64,000 nt of DNA, taken from CAYVAP01 sp964343195. Its GTDB lineage: Bacteria; Bacteroidota; Bacteroidia; J057. Location of the stretch: assembly GCA_964343195.1 (NCBI GenBank), contig CAYFIR010000015.1, positions 7,931 through 71,930 of the forward strand. Reading direction: 5' to 3'. The notes beneath the pieces were generated by a model that worked only from the letters and a program-made list of their open reading frames with translations, ran no database searches and was not told the DNA's origin. Positions 9,405 to 18,257 of the stretch are shown piece after piece. Made by a program: the position numbers and the translations under genes. The first letter of the stretch is position 1; each line of letters starts with the position of its first letter.

Positions 9405-10859
9405 TCAATGACTTCCCAGCAAGCGAAACACTCGTACACTGCCTTTCTCCAGTACAAGGCTATCGAGGTAGGGCTGAATGTCAGGGTTCTGATCGACGGT
9501 TCTGGAGTCAGAGTAAAGGTATTCAGCCCCTGAGTTGATCATGGATTCCAATTGGGCGGCTGTGAGCTGGTCATGGTCAAACCCCCAGCCTTTGCGGTTC
9601 AGGTGGTAAAACAGGATATAATGGGATGCGTCATTCCCCACTACACACAAGGCATCTCCTGGACTGGCTGCCTGTAGCTCGGTTTTATAGGTAAGAATGT
9701 CAGGATTGAATCCGGGTTTTTCATACTGCCAACGGGCCTGGGTTCGGAGGAAGCAGGTCAAGGGAAGTAACAGAAGTATTCCATACACGAGATACCTGCT
9801 AAGGGGCTTTCGAATTTCACTCAGGTGCCAGGCTCCATATCCTACCAGTGTGAACAGCAGCGGGAAAAATGGCATCAGATAATAGGCATGAACCTTGGCG
9901 ATCATGTTGATTTCGAAGAAAAAATAGGCAGCCAGAGCCAACCCTAGCAGGGCAAAGGCGGCAAATGAAAGCTGGCTGTGTGCTTTTCTTTTGCCCAAAA
10001 AGTAAAATCCTGCCAGGAAAAATGGAACAGAGCCATAGTTGAGCAGCAGTTCTGGCAGGGTTGAAATCAGGTTATGCTGGACATAGTCGAAGAAAGTTCC
10101 CCATCCAATCTGATTGTCAAAGACTCCGGCGACCACCCCATTTCCTTCCCATCCCGGAATTACCCAGATGTACCAGGCCGCTGGAAACACCAGTGGGATC
10201 AGGAGCAAAAAAGCATATCGCACAAATTCATTTCGCCAGCGATTTTGTATCCAGTCGTAGAGAAAGTACCCTGCCGGGAAGGCGAAATACAGCACAAAAG
10301 GGAGCTTGCTCAGTGTCGCCAAACTGAGGAGCAGTCCACTGATCAACAACCGCCAGGAAGCAGGTTTTTTCGTCCAGGAAAGGAAAACCCCGAGGCCCCA
10401 GATCCCACAACATAACGCCAGGTTATCGGGCATGGGGTTGATGGCGTAGTAGAAAAATGTTGGGGAGAAGGTGATGGCCCAGGCCCCCATCAGAGCCAGC
10501 TTTTCATGTCCGAAGGCCTGAAAAAGCAGGAACCATATTCCCAGCATCGAGAAAAGGGAGATCAGGAACATGGCCAGCCTTGTGACCATGATGTCATTTC
10601 CCAGTGCTTTGTAAAGCAGCGCGACGCCCCACTGCATCAATGGAAACTCCATCCGAAAGATGCCTTCGCCAGCCCCGCGGTCATTGCGGCGTGGATTGAG
10701 GATGTTCATGTCCTCTTCGTAAAAATTCTGAATGGTAGACTGGGTCTGGGTCTGCCGCCATACGTGGACGCTTATGAGATCCTTCTGCAAATGGGGAGCG
10801 TGCATGATCAGGCTTATGCCTGCAGTCAGAAAAAGTATTAACCAGGAAAAACGACTCAT
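9405..10859 (-). CDS. GT39-like integral membrane glycosyltransferase
   Basis: This polytopic protein of about 484 residues has an N-terminal membrane anchor (MSRFSWLILFLTAGISL) and then a periplasmic loop of the PMT/ArnT kind (HVWRQTQTQ, later RMEFPLMQWGVALLY). Around ten further helices and a small soluble C-terminal domain (about 390-484) follow. The layout matches dolichyl/undecaprenyl-phosphate-sugar glycosyltransferases of family GT39 (PMT_2, Pfam). These move a sugar from a polyprenyl carrier to an acceptor outside the membrane. Acceptor and sugar cannot be read from the sequence. I prefer the ATG at 10859 over the frame start at 10898, because the former begins directly with the membrane helix. 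No other cell-envelope sugar genes lie beside it. Confidence 0.75.
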   Translation of the reverse strand: MSRFSWLILFLTAGISLIMHAPHLQKDLISVHVWRQTQTQSTIQNFYEEDMNILNPRRNDRGAGEGIFRMEFPLMQWGVALLYKALGNDIMVTRLAMFLISLFSMLGIWFLLFQAFGHEKLALMGAWAITFSPTFFYYAINPMPDNLALCCGIWGLGVFLSWTKKPASWRLLISGLLLSLATLSKLPFVLYFAFPAGYFLYDWIQNRWRNEFVRYAFLLLIPLVFPAAWYIWVIPGWEGNGVVAGVFDNQIGWGTFFDYVQHNLISTLPELLLNYGSVPFFLAGFYFLGKRKAHSQLSFAAFALLGLALAAYFFFEINMIAKVHAYYLMPFFPLLFTLVGYGAWHLSEIRKPLSRYLVYGILLLLPLTCFLRTQARWQYEKPGFNPDILTYKTELQAASPGDALCVVGNDASHYILFYHLNRKGWGFDHDQLTAAQLESMINSGAEYLYSDSRTVDQNPDIQPYLDSLVLEKGSVRVFRLLGSH

Positions 10860-11054
10860 GGGGCAACTACGCAGATTTTGGCTGAGCAAGATAGCCAATT
10901 CCGGCGGGTTCCCGGACAGGAAATTTGGGCTTGGCTTTTCCTACACACTTCGCGTTTTGATGCGTGAACTTGATTTTGGGTTGAATTGTAACTAATTTAT
11001 TATCAGCTATTTATGGATAGGATAATGTTTCAGATTACCATTTCCTGTGGCAAG

Positions 11055-11072
11055 TTTTTCCTGCAGGAAAAA
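11055..11072. promoter_or_regulatory. Perfect 18-bp palindrome
   Basis: TTTTTCCTGCAGGAAAAA is a perfect inverted repeat without spacer, 85 bp before the start codon of the PLP-enzyme gene and in the divergent region with the GT39 gene. The form suits a dimeric repressor site. No regulator gene is adjacent, so the binding protein is unknown. Confidence 0.4.
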
Positions 11073-11157
11073 ATGTTTGGATGTGTCCTGTCCATGGCGT
11101 AAATAGCGCCCCGATTGGAAAAGGGGCCATATTTCCCATTTCTGATTTTGACACTGA

Positions 11158-12219
11158 ATGATCCTAATCGATGGGGTGACCTCCGCGGAAAACCGCGTCT
11201 CCAGGGAAGCCCAAAAATTGAGCCATGAGGTGCAGGATCTTAACCTGAACCTCATCGACCGCCTGGAAGGGTATGAAGACATCATCAACCTGGAAATAGG
11301 CGACACCCAGCTAAGCCGGGCCAAAAGCCTGGAACGAGAACTCGACCTGCGGCAGGTTTACCTGAAGTACGAGGGAGACAATCCCACGGGAACTCAAAAA
11401 GACCGCATCGCCTTTGCGCAGGTATATGATGCCTTGCGTAGGGAGTTTCAGGTCATATCATTGGCGACCTGTGGTAACTATGGCGTAGCAGTTTCCCTGG
11501 CTGCGCAACTGGCCGGATTGCACTGCAAGGTGTTCATTCCTGAAACGTACCATACCGATCGGATAAAGGAAATGGAGCGGTTGGAGGCAGAAATTATCCG
11601 CCTGTCAGGCAGCTATGAGGATGTGGTGAGGGCAAGTACCCAACTCGCAGAGACCAATGGCTGGTACGACGCCAACCCCGGAGGAACCAACACCCCCCTC
11701 CAAATTAGCGCCTATTCGCAGATTGCCTTCGAAATTTATGACCAGCTACGCGATGCCCCAAAATATCTGGCCGCCCCCGTATCCAACGGAACCCTGCTCG
11801 CCGGGATATATCGTGGCTTCGTAAGTTTGTACAAACGAGGTAAAACCTCGCGGATTCCCAAGATGATCGCAGGGTCTTCTACCCACAAAAACCCCATTAT
11901 CAGTTCTTTCAAGGCGGGACTTGATCATTGCAGGGACCTCGATCCAAAAGTGATCCGCGAAACCCGCTACAACGAACCCCTGATCAACTGGCATAGCTTT
12001 GATGGAGAAGAAGCTCTCTTCGCGCTGCGACAATCAGAAGGAGCCGCCTTTCACATCAGCGACCAGAAGATGCGGCAGATGTCCACCTACCTCCTGAAAA
12101 AGGAAGGCATCAAAATCCTGCCTGCCTCAACCGCCGGACTCATTGCCTTGCTGGAATATCATAAGCAGCAACCCCTGGAACCCGATCGGTTTGTAGCAGT
12201 CTTGACTGCGAGGGATTAG
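11158..12219 (+). CDS. Threonine synthase-like PLP-dependent enzyme (fold type II)
   Basis: This 353-residue protein belongs to the tryptophan-synthase-beta superfamily (PALP, Pfam). The PLP lysine is K81 in NPTGTQKDR, the threonine-synthase style motif (NPTGSFKDR). A phosphate-binding or cofactor loop with CGNYGVAVS follows, and SNGTLLAGIYRGF is the later glycine-rich region. It lacks the long N-terminal domain of classical ThrC and is not next to other threonine genes. It may therefore be a divergent threonine synthase, a threonine/serine dehydratase-like lyase, or an enzyme acting on a modified amino acid. It lies 127 bp upstream of the DUF1611/QueC-like/creatininase operon on the same strand. 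That suggests a shared pathway but does not prove it. Confidence 0.75.
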   Translation: MILIDGVTSAENRVSREAQKLSHEVQDLNLNLIDRLEGYEDIINLEIGDTQLSRAKSLERELDLRQVYLKYEGDNPTGTQKDRIAFAQVYDALRREFQVISLATCGNYGVAVSLAAQLAGLHCKVFIPETYHTDRIKEMERLEAEIIRLSGSYEDVVRASTQLAETNGWYDANPGGTNTPLQISAYSQIAFEIYDQLRDAPKYLAAPVSNGTLLAGIYRGFVSLYKRGKTSRIPKMIAGSSTHKNPIISSFKAGLDHCRDLDPKVIRETRYNEPLINWHSFDGEEALFALRQSEGAAFHISDQKMRQMSTYLLKKEGIKILPASTAGLIALLEYHKQQPLEPDRFVAVLTARD

Positions 12220-12291
12220 GGGGAGAATTGGAGATTCGCAATTCGTAAAATGGTTCGATGATGCGAACCTCGGGTTTCGCTACCAGCTCAT

Positions 12292-12337
12292 CATTCCCCT
12301 TATACACTCTATAACCCCTATACACCTTATTCCCCCA
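12292..12337. repeat. TATACACC-type short tandem words
   Basis: The intergenic DNA between the PLP-enzyme and DUF1611 genes holds imperfect copies of TATACACCC-like words. The same word forms a clean array at the right end of the window (63946-64000), and its complement occurs near 59722-59757. Confidence 0.6.
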
Positions 12338-12346
12338 ACTCATCTC

Positions 12347-13411
12347 ATGAAAAAATCAATAGACGGAAAAGCCCTCGTGTACTGCGATGGTGCGTTTAAC
12401 ACTCCCAATGGAAAAACTGCTCACGGATTGGTGCGCTTTACCGAGCGCTACGAAGTCGTGGGTGTAATCGATAGTCGCTATGCCGGGCAGGACGCCGGGC
12501 AAGTGCTGGACGGGAAACCTGCTGGGATACCGATTTTTGCCGATCTTGAGTCAGCCCTGACGCAACTGGTAGAGAAGCCCCGTTCGCTGGTAATCGGACT
12601 GGCCCCTGATGGGGGGCGACTGCCACAGGAGGCGAGATCGGTGGTGGCCACAGCTCTGAAGGAAGGACTGCATGTTGACAGCGGTCTGCATGACTTTCTT
12701 GGAAATGACCCTGAACTGGAGGCTTTGGCCAAAGTTAAGGGGTTACATATTCGCGATGTGCGGCGCACTCCTGACCGTGATCAGTTGCACTTCTTCACCG
12801 GAGATATCGAGGAGGTCGAATGCCTGAAAATCGCCGTGCTAGGTACTGACTCGGCCATCGGCAAGCGTACTACAGCCTGGTTGCTGGTACATGCATTCCG
12901 GGCAGCAGGATTCCCCGCCGAGATGATCGGGACAGGCCAAACGGCCTGGATGCAGGGTGCTCGCTACAGCATGATCATGGATAGCTGCATCAATGACTTC
13001 GTCTCCGGCGAAATCGAGCATGCGGTCGTCAGCGCGTGGCGCGAAGCAAAGCCCAAAGTCATCGTGATCGAGGGACAGGGTAGTCTGATGAATCCAGCCT
13101 ACCCGGGGGGCTTCGAAATCCTTGCGGCGGGTCGCCCCGATCTGGTAATCCTCCAACACGCGCCTACCCGTGAAGAATACGATGGATTCCCTGGCTATCC
13201 CATGCACCCGCTACCTACTCAGATTCAGGCCATTGAGCTGCTTTCTGGTCGGAAAGTGGCCGCTATCACCGTGAACCATGAGGGACTCAATCCCGATGAA
13301 ATTCTGCCTGCCTGTGAGTCGATTTCTCGGGAAACGGGCTTGCCGACTTTCGATGTGCTGGCTCACGGTGCCGATACTTTGGTCCAACTGCTGACGCCCC
13401 ATATCCGATGA
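12347..13411 (+). CDS. DUF1611 family P-loop protein (DgcN-like)
   Basis: This 354-residue protein has an N-terminal Rossmann-like half (about 8-130, with VVGVIDSRYAGQDAG and LVIGLAPDGG). The C-terminal P-loop half has the nucleotide-binding motif GTDSAIGKRTT at 166-176, and VIVIEGQGSLMNPAYPGG is a second strongly conserved stretch. This is the DUF1611 layout. One characterised member known to me, DgcN, acetylates D-glutamate in marine proteobacteria, so a role in acyl transfer to an unusual amino acid is possible but unproven here. Its stop codon overlaps the start of the QueC-like gene by four bases (ATGA), so the two are translationally coupled. The start at 12347 follows the repeat-bearing spacer directly. 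Confidence 0.8.
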   Translation: MKKSIDGKALVYCDGAFNTPNGKTAHGLVRFTERYEVVGVIDSRYAGQDAGQVLDGKPAGIPIFADLESALTQLVEKPRSLVIGLAPDGGRLPQEARSVVATALKEGLHVDSGLHDFLGNDPELEALAKVKGLHIRDVRRTPDRDQLHFFTGDIEEVECLKIAVLGTDSAIGKRTTAWLLVHAFRAAGFPAEMIGTGQTAWMQGARYSMIMDSCINDFVSGEIEHAVVSAWREAKPKVIVIEGQGSLMNPAYPGGFEILAAGRPDLVILQHAPTREEYDGFPGYPMHPLPTQIQAIELLSGRKVAAITVNHEGLNPDEILPACESISRETGLPTFDVLAHGADTLVQLLTPHIR

Positions 13412-14922
13412 GTCAGATACGCGATTTGGTGGTATTCCGCCGGCTGTCGGTTCGGGACCTTAAGGTAGAACCCAAACGGGTTAGGGCACGCTATGTGGTC
13501 ACCCACGCCGACGGGCATGAGGAGAGCACCGAGCTGATGTACTCCTACAATCAACCCTATTTCGATCCCAAAGATCCCGGAGACGTCAACCTCGCCTCCA
13601 TGATGGTGGCACAGGTAGCGTTGAATTACGGGCTTTTCTGCGAGGAAATGTATTTCGAAGGCCTCTATGAAAGCGTGGACCGCCGCTTTCTGGAGGACAT
13701 GCTGGAGAATACCTCGCGGGAGATTTTCGTCAACAAGTTCCTCTTTCCCAACGAGTTTCTCACCGAGCCTTTCCGCAATATTGAGCCAGTACAACTGCCC
13801 CGCTATACGGCAGCAAAGCTTGTCTGGAGCCAGCAGGGATGGGAACATTTGACCCTGAAAAAGGGAAACCGGGAGGTGGATATGAACCAGTATGCCATCC
13901 TTAGCAGTGGCGGCAAGGACAGCCTCCTGACCTATGGGTTGGCGAAGGAGTTGGGAGAAGCTCATCCGGTATTCGTCAACGAATCGGGGCGGCACTGGTT
14001 CACGGCGGTCAATGCATACGAGCATTTTGCTCAGATAGAACCCAACACTGCCAAGCCCTGGTGCAACAGCGATCGCCTCTTCAACTGGATGCTGCGCCAG
14101 ATGCCCTTCATTAAGCCCAACTTCGCCAACATCCGCGCTGATATGTACCCGATCCGGCTGTGGACGGTGGCGGTATTTCTCTTCGGAGTGCTGCCCGTGG
14201 CTCGCAAACGCGGAGTAGGCAACATCCTCATCGGCAACGAGTACGATTCCACCCAGCGTGGCAATCACCAGGGCATTAGCCATTACCACTCCCTTTACGA
14301 TCAGAGCAAGTATTTCGACAATGCCTTTACCCGCTACTACCGAAAAAAGGGCTGGAACTTTTACCAGTATTCCATGCTGCGTAGCCTTTCGGAGCTGCTG
14401 ATCCTCAAGGTATTGGTCAAGCGATATCCCGATTTGCAACAGCATCAGGTTAGCTGCCATGCGGCCCATGAGCGCGAGGGCCGGATGTATCCCTGCGGTA
14501 AGTGCGAAAAGTGCCGTCGCATTATCGGGATGCTCAAAGCGCTGGATGAAGACCCGGCCCGCTGCGGCTATACCGAGCAACAGGTGGAGCAGGGATTAGC
14601 GGCCTTGGCTCAGAAGAGTGTCAAGCAAATTGGCACCGATGCAGCTCATCTCTACCACTTGCTATTGGACAAAGGCCTGCTGCCCACCAATGAGCATACC
14701 CGCAAACTGGCGCGTGCTTACCCTCAGATCCTGAAGTTGCGCTTTGACCAGGAACGGAGTCAGATCATGGATTTGCCCGAGCATGTGCGGCAGCCGCTTT
14801 TGGCTCTGTTGGAACCTTACGCTGACGGTTATGCCCGTACGCAGCAGGGCAAATGGACCGACTTTATGCCATCAGGTGACTGGTGGTCAACCCCTTACTT
14901 TTTAGCTCAACAAAATGGATAA
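13408..14922 (+). CDS. QueC-like PP-loop ATPase with zinc-finger cysteines, large N-terminal domain
   Basis: This 504-residue protein is not recognisable as a named enzyme. Residues 1-155 form a domain I cannot place. The PP-loop SSGGKDS at 166-172 marks an ATP pyrophosphatase that adenylates its substrate, and IGNEYDST is a later conserved loop. Cysteines C350, C363, C366 and C369 (spacing C-x12-C-x2-C-x2-C, within SCHAAHE and CGKCEKC) match the zinc site of QueC, the 7-cyano-7-deazaguanine synthase. QueC is only about 220 residues long, and no other queuosine genes are nearby. From memory, MurL, the ATP-using epimerase of UDP-MurNAc-L-Ala-L-Glu, carries a related PP-loop. Activation of a carboxylate on an amino acid or peptide is therefore a reasonable guess. 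The gene overlaps its upstream neighbour by 4 bp and its downstream neighbour by 8 bp. Confidence 0.75.
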   Translation: MSQIRDLVVFRRLSVRDLKVEPKRVRARYVVTHADGHEESTELMYSYNQPYFDPKDPGDVNLASMMVAQVALNYGLFCEEMYFEGLYESVDRRFLEDMLENTSREIFVNKFLFPNEFLTEPFRNIEPVQLPRYTAAKLVWSQQGWEHLTLKKGNREVDMNQYAILSSGGKDSLLTYGLAKELGEAHPVFVNESGRHWFTAVNAYEHFAQIEPNTAKPWCNSDRLFNWMLRQMPFIKPNFANIRADMYPIRLWTVAVFLFGVLPVARKRGVGNILIGNEYDSTQRGNHQGISHYHSLYDQSKYFDNAFTRYYRKKGWNFYQYSMLRSLSELLILKVLVKRYPDLQQHQVSCHAAHEREGRMYPCGKCEKCRRIIGMLKALDEDPARCGYTEQQVEQGLAALAQKSVKQIGTDAAHLYHLLLDKGLLPTNEHTRKLARAYPQILKLRFDQERSQIMDLPEHVRQPLLALLEPYADGYARTQQGKWTDFMPSGDWWSTPYFLAQQNG

Positions 14923-15712
14923 TTTTCAGCCCAAGACCTTCCTCTGGGAAAAGCTCACCTGGCAGGAAATTCAGGCTTACCTGAAAGAGGTTGATACCGT
15001 GATACTTCCCTGTGGAGCGATAGAACAACACGGGCCTCATCTGCCCGTAGACATCGACTATTTCGATGCGGTCTATCTGGCCAGAGAGGTAGCAGTTCGC
15101 TGCACCGATCCGAAACCATTGGTGCTGCCTGCCATTCCATTCGGGGTGTCTTATCACCATGAGGATTTCAAAGGTACGCTGAGTGTGACCAATGAGGCTT
15201 TGTCCCGCTTTGTATATGATATCGGGATGAGTCTCGCCCGAAATGGCGTCAAAAAGATCGTGATCCTCAATGGGCATGGCGACAATGCCCCTACGCTGAA
15301 TTTTGCCGCCCAGATGATCAACCGCGATGCGCATATTTTTGTGTGTGTAGACACGGGCGATACGTCAGATGTGGACTTGTACAACCTGATCGAGACGCCG
15401 AATGACATCCACGCGGGTGAGATAGAAACCAGCACGACATTGGCCATTCGTCCAGAAGTCGTGAAGATGGACAAAGCGGTGAATGAGACGCTGGAGTTTG
15501 GTAGCCGCTACCTGGACTTTGACTCAGAGCGTGGTGTCAACTGGTACGTACGCACCAAAAAAATCTCCCAATCAGGTGTGATGGGAGATGCGACCAAAGC
15601 TACGGAAGAAAAGGGCCGGAAAATGTGGGAGCTTATGATCGCTCACCTGGTACATTTCGTCGAAGGCATCAAGACCATTCCCCTGGAAGACCTGTATCAA
15701 CGCCGGTATTAG
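14915..15712 (+). CDS. Creatininase family amidohydrolase
   Basis: This 265-residue protein shows the full creatininase metal site: Glu, His and Asp in GAIEQHGPHLPVDID, the NGHGDNAP loop, and HAGEIETST. A C-terminal conserved GDATKATEEKG segment is also present. The family includes creatinine amidohydrolase, the FAPy deformylase ArfB and the mycofactocin peptidase MftE. It therefore covers amide and peptide bond hydrolysis as well as deformylation with divalent metal ions. The start codon lies inside the end of the QueC-like gene (8-bp overlap), the third gene of a tightly packed operon. In that setting it probably hydrolyses or releases a product made by the adenylating enzyme; this is inference. 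Confidence 0.85.
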   Translation: MDNFQPKTFLWEKLTWQEIQAYLKEVDTVILPCGAIEQHGPHLPVDIDYFDAVYLAREVAVRCTDPKPLVLPAIPFGVSYHHEDFKGTLSVTNEALSRFVYDIGMSLARNGVKKIVILNGHGDNAPTLNFAAQMINRDAHIFVCVDTGDTSDVDLYNLIETPNDIHAGEIETSTTLAIRPEVVKMDKAVNETLEFGSRYLDFDSERGVNWYVRTKKISQSGVMGDATKATEEKGRKMWELMIAHLVHFVEGIKTIPLEDLYQRRY

Positions 15713-15980
15713 GGAGTAAGTAGTTGGCCAGAGTTATCTCAGGTATGAAGTCTTGTCCTGTCGCAGATCCCGAGCGAGACTCGGGGAGCGGAGCCGAAGG
15801 AACGGAGGATATGGAGGCAAAGCGCTGCTTAAGGCCTTCATACCTCCATTTCCTTCATACCTCTAACGTATAGTTATTTTGGGGCTCTTACCTAGGAAAA
15901 ACGGTATCAGGAATGCGGTATAAGTCTGGATCTCAGTCCTTTATTCCGCATTCCCTATTCATTCCGAATTCCGTTTTCGC

Positions 15981-17882
15981 TTACTGGAACGCCACGCCCA
16001 CTTTGGAGGTCTGCATGTCCAGCATTAATTCATCCAAAACGGCAGGATCTTCGATCGTAGATGGCAGGGTAAATGACTGACCATCAGTCATGGCGCGCAT
16101 TACTTTGCGCAGGATTTTTCCAGATCGGGTTTTGGGTAGGCGGTTAACTACAATAGCCCGTTTGAAACTGGCTACTGCACCTACCTGCTCTCTTACAGCC
16201 TGGATCAGTTCCTTCTCCAACTGATCGTGATGGATATCGGCCCCTCCTTTAAGTACCACGAACCCAACCGGAACCTGTCCTTTCAAATCATCTGCGATTC
16301 CAATTACAGCGCATTCTGCCACGGCAGGGTGCATTGCTACTACTTCTTCCATCTCCGCGGTTGACAGGCGGTGCCCGGCGACATTGATCACATCATCGAT
16401 GCGTCCGGTGATGAAGACATAGCCATCCTCATCCCGGTATCCACCGTCTCCGGCGAGGTAATAACCCGGATAGCGATTGAGGTATCCTGCCTTGAAACGT
16501 TCATTGTTGCGCCACAGAGTCAGCAGACAGCTTGGTGGCAGGGGAAGCTTGATGGCCACGGCACCTTCTTCATTTACTCCCAACTCATTACCCTCGGGGT
16601 CGAGGATGCGGATGTCGTACCCACAGACGGGTTTGGTGGCGGAGCCTGGCTTGGTTGGCATCAGGCCAAGTCCAGCCATGTTGGCGAGCATGGGCCAGCC
16701 GGATTCGGTCTGCCACCAGTGGTCGATGACGGGTACGTTGAGCAGATCCCGGGACCATTCGTATGTCGCGGCATCACAGCGCTCTCCGGCAAGGAAGAGG
16801 TATTTCAGGCTGGGGGTGTCGATTTCTTCTTTTAGCAGCCCGTGTGGGTCTTCCTTTTTGATGGCGCGGAAAGCCGTTGGAGCGGTAAACAGCACCTTTA
16901 CATTATGCTTGGCAATGACACGCCAGAAAGTACCTGCATCTGGCGTTTTGATGGGTTTCCCTTCAAACATCACGGTGGTGCAGCCTTGCAACAGCGGACC
17001 ATATACGATGTAGCTATGGCCCACGACCCATCCCACGTCCGAAGCTGCCCAGAAGACGTCTCCCGGATCGGTGTCGTAAACGGCCTTCATGGAGTATTTC
17101 AGCGCGGTGGCGTGGCCGCCATTGTCACGCATGATGCCTTTGGGTTTGCCGGTGGTGCCAGAGGTGTAGAGAATGTACAGGGGATCGGTGGCATCAACGG
17201 GCGTCCATTCTACAGGATCTGAGGCCATCAGGTCTTCCCAGGCGTGGTCCTGCTCAGGGTTGAGGGTGCAGGAAATTTCGGGACGTTCGTACATCACCAC
17301 TCCCAATTCCGGAGTATGGTTCGATTCCTTGAGCGCCTGGTTGACGATGGGCTGATATTCGATATGGCGGTTGATTTCGATACCGCCAGAAGCCGCGATG
17401 ATGAGCTTGGGTTGGGCATCGTCGATCCGGATGGCCAGTTCGTGAGCCGCAAATCCCCCAAATACCACCGAGTGAATGACCCCGAGCCGGGCGCAGGCTA
17501 GCATGGCAATGGCAGCCTGGGGAATCATGGGCATGTAGATGATGGCGGTGTCTCCTTTGACGAGTCCCAGTTTCTGCAATCCTCCGGCGAATTGTGCCAC
17601 TTCGTCTCGCAGCTCGCGGTAGGTGTAGGTCTTTTGTTTTCCAGTAACAGGGGAGTCCCATATCAGAGCTGGTTGTTCAGCCCGGCCATGTATGACATGA
17701 TAGTCCAAAGCCAGGTAGCTGGTATTGAGGGTGCCTCCTTTGAACCAGCGGTAAAATCCTCGCTCATTTTGGGTAAGTGCCTGATTGGGAGGAGTGAACC
17801 AGTCAATTTTACCGGCCTGTTCCATCCAGAATTCCTCTGGATTTTCGATGCTGCGTTTGTAGTGATCCTGATATTGACTCAT
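15981..17882 (-). CDS. prpE: Propionyl-CoA synthetase / short-chain acyl-CoA synthetase (PrpE/ACSS3-like)
   Basis: This 633-residue adenylate-forming enzyme makes acyl-CoA from a short-chain acid, ATP and CoA. The N-terminal ACAS domain starts near residue 6. The ATP loop is YTSGTTGKPKGIMRDNGGHA, and the RDNGGHA ending is typical of PrpE/ACSS3 rather than of acetyl-CoA synthetase Acs. The WWQTESGWP adenine motif, the hinge and the catalytic lysine K589 in TRSGKILRK follow. That lysine is the site often switched off by acetylation in this family. The preferred acid (propionate or acetate) is judged from motif similarity only. The gene is monocistronic; an 8+8 bp inverted repeat lies about 96 bp upstream. 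The 268-bp gap on its downstream side holds only short repeated words. Confidence 0.88.
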   Translation of the reverse strand: MSQYQDHYKRSIENPEEFWMEQAGKIDWFTPPNQALTQNERGFYRWFKGGTLNTSYLALDYHVIHGRAEQPALIWDSPVTGKQKTYTYRELRDEVAQFAGGLQKLGLVKGDTAIIYMPMIPQAAIAMLACARLGVIHSVVFGGFAAHELAIRIDDAQPKLIIAASGGIEINRHIEYQPIVNQALKESNHTPELGVVMYERPEISCTLNPEQDHAWEDLMASDPVEWTPVDATDPLYILYTSGTTGKPKGIMRDNGGHATALKYSMKAVYDTDPGDVFWAASDVGWVVGHSYIVYGPLLQGCTTVMFEGKPIKTPDAGTFWRVIAKHNVKVLFTAPTAFRAIKKEDPHGLLKEEIDTPSLKYLFLAGERCDAATYEWSRDLLNVPVIDHWWQTESGWPMLANMAGLGLMPTKPGSATKPVCGYDIRILDPEGNELGVNEEGAVAIKLPLPPSCLLTLWRNNERFKAGYLNRYPGYYLAGDGGYRDEDGYVFITGRIDDVINVAGHRLSTAEMEEVVAMHPAVAECAVIGIADDLKGQVPVGFVVLKGGADIHHDQLEKELIQAVREQVGAVASFKRAIVVNRLPKTRSGKILRKVMRAMTDGQSFTLPSTIEDPAVLDELMLDMQTSKVGVAFQ

Positions 17883-17977
17883 CTGTCTTGTTGTTTTGCA
17901 GAGTAGGTAGAATAGGCTGGTGACATCTATTTACGAATCTATCTAAATATATCGATAAGTAAAAGCGGGAATTACCT

Positions 17978-18000
17978 TTTTTGATAAGCCTCATCAAAAA
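17978..18000. promoter_or_regulatory. Inverted repeat upstream of prpE
   Basis: TTTTTGAT (17978-17985) and ATCAAAAA (17993-18000) are perfect 8-bp arms around a 7-bp spacer. The element lies about 96 bp before the prpE start and just behind the small gene at 18030-18257. It could be an operator for prpE or a weak terminator of the small gene. Confidence 0.35.
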
Positions 18001-18029
18001 TTTGGGAAAGCAAGCGGAGGAAATGTGAC

Positions 18030-18257
18030 CTACATAAAGTCTCCCTGAACCCCGGCTTCACGACAGAGGTTTTTCAGTTCGAGTCGGAACTGAAATGGGA
18101 TAAGGCGCTCAAAGCGCTTGGTGCGAACCTTCAGGGATCGTTCGCGACCGACCTTTTCATTTGCGGGAGCATGGGCTACCTCCCGCTCCAGGAGGGATAG
18201 CTCACGAAGTAATCTATCGATGGTATGCAGATATTGCTCTTGCATAGATAAGTGCAA
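18030..18257 (-). CDS. Small hypothetical protein, coiled-coil-like
   Basis: This frame of 75 codons (or 71 if the second Met, 18245, is the start) encodes a charged, helical, leucine-rich peptide (MQEQYLHTIDRLLRELSLLE) with many Arg and Lys residues and no membrane segment. I do not recognise a family. Support is moderate: amino-acid composition is protein-like, there is no competing gene, and it fills an otherwise empty gap upstream of prpE on the same strand. It could still be chance. Confidence 0.4.
   Translation of the reverse strand: MHLSMQEQYLHTIDRLLRELSLLEREVAHAPANEKVGRERSLKVRTKRFERLIPFQFRLELKNLCREAGVQGDFM

Noticed and set aside
13363..14580. 405-codon leftward frame antisense to the QueC-like gene
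   Set aside because: No recognisable motifs. The rightward frame has PP-loop and zinc-site motifs and overlaps its neighbours in operon fashion.
15713..15980. Possible small RNA or gene in the convergent gap
   Set aside because: Only short repeated words (CTTCATACCTC, ATTCCGCATTCC). No promoter or structured core was recognised.
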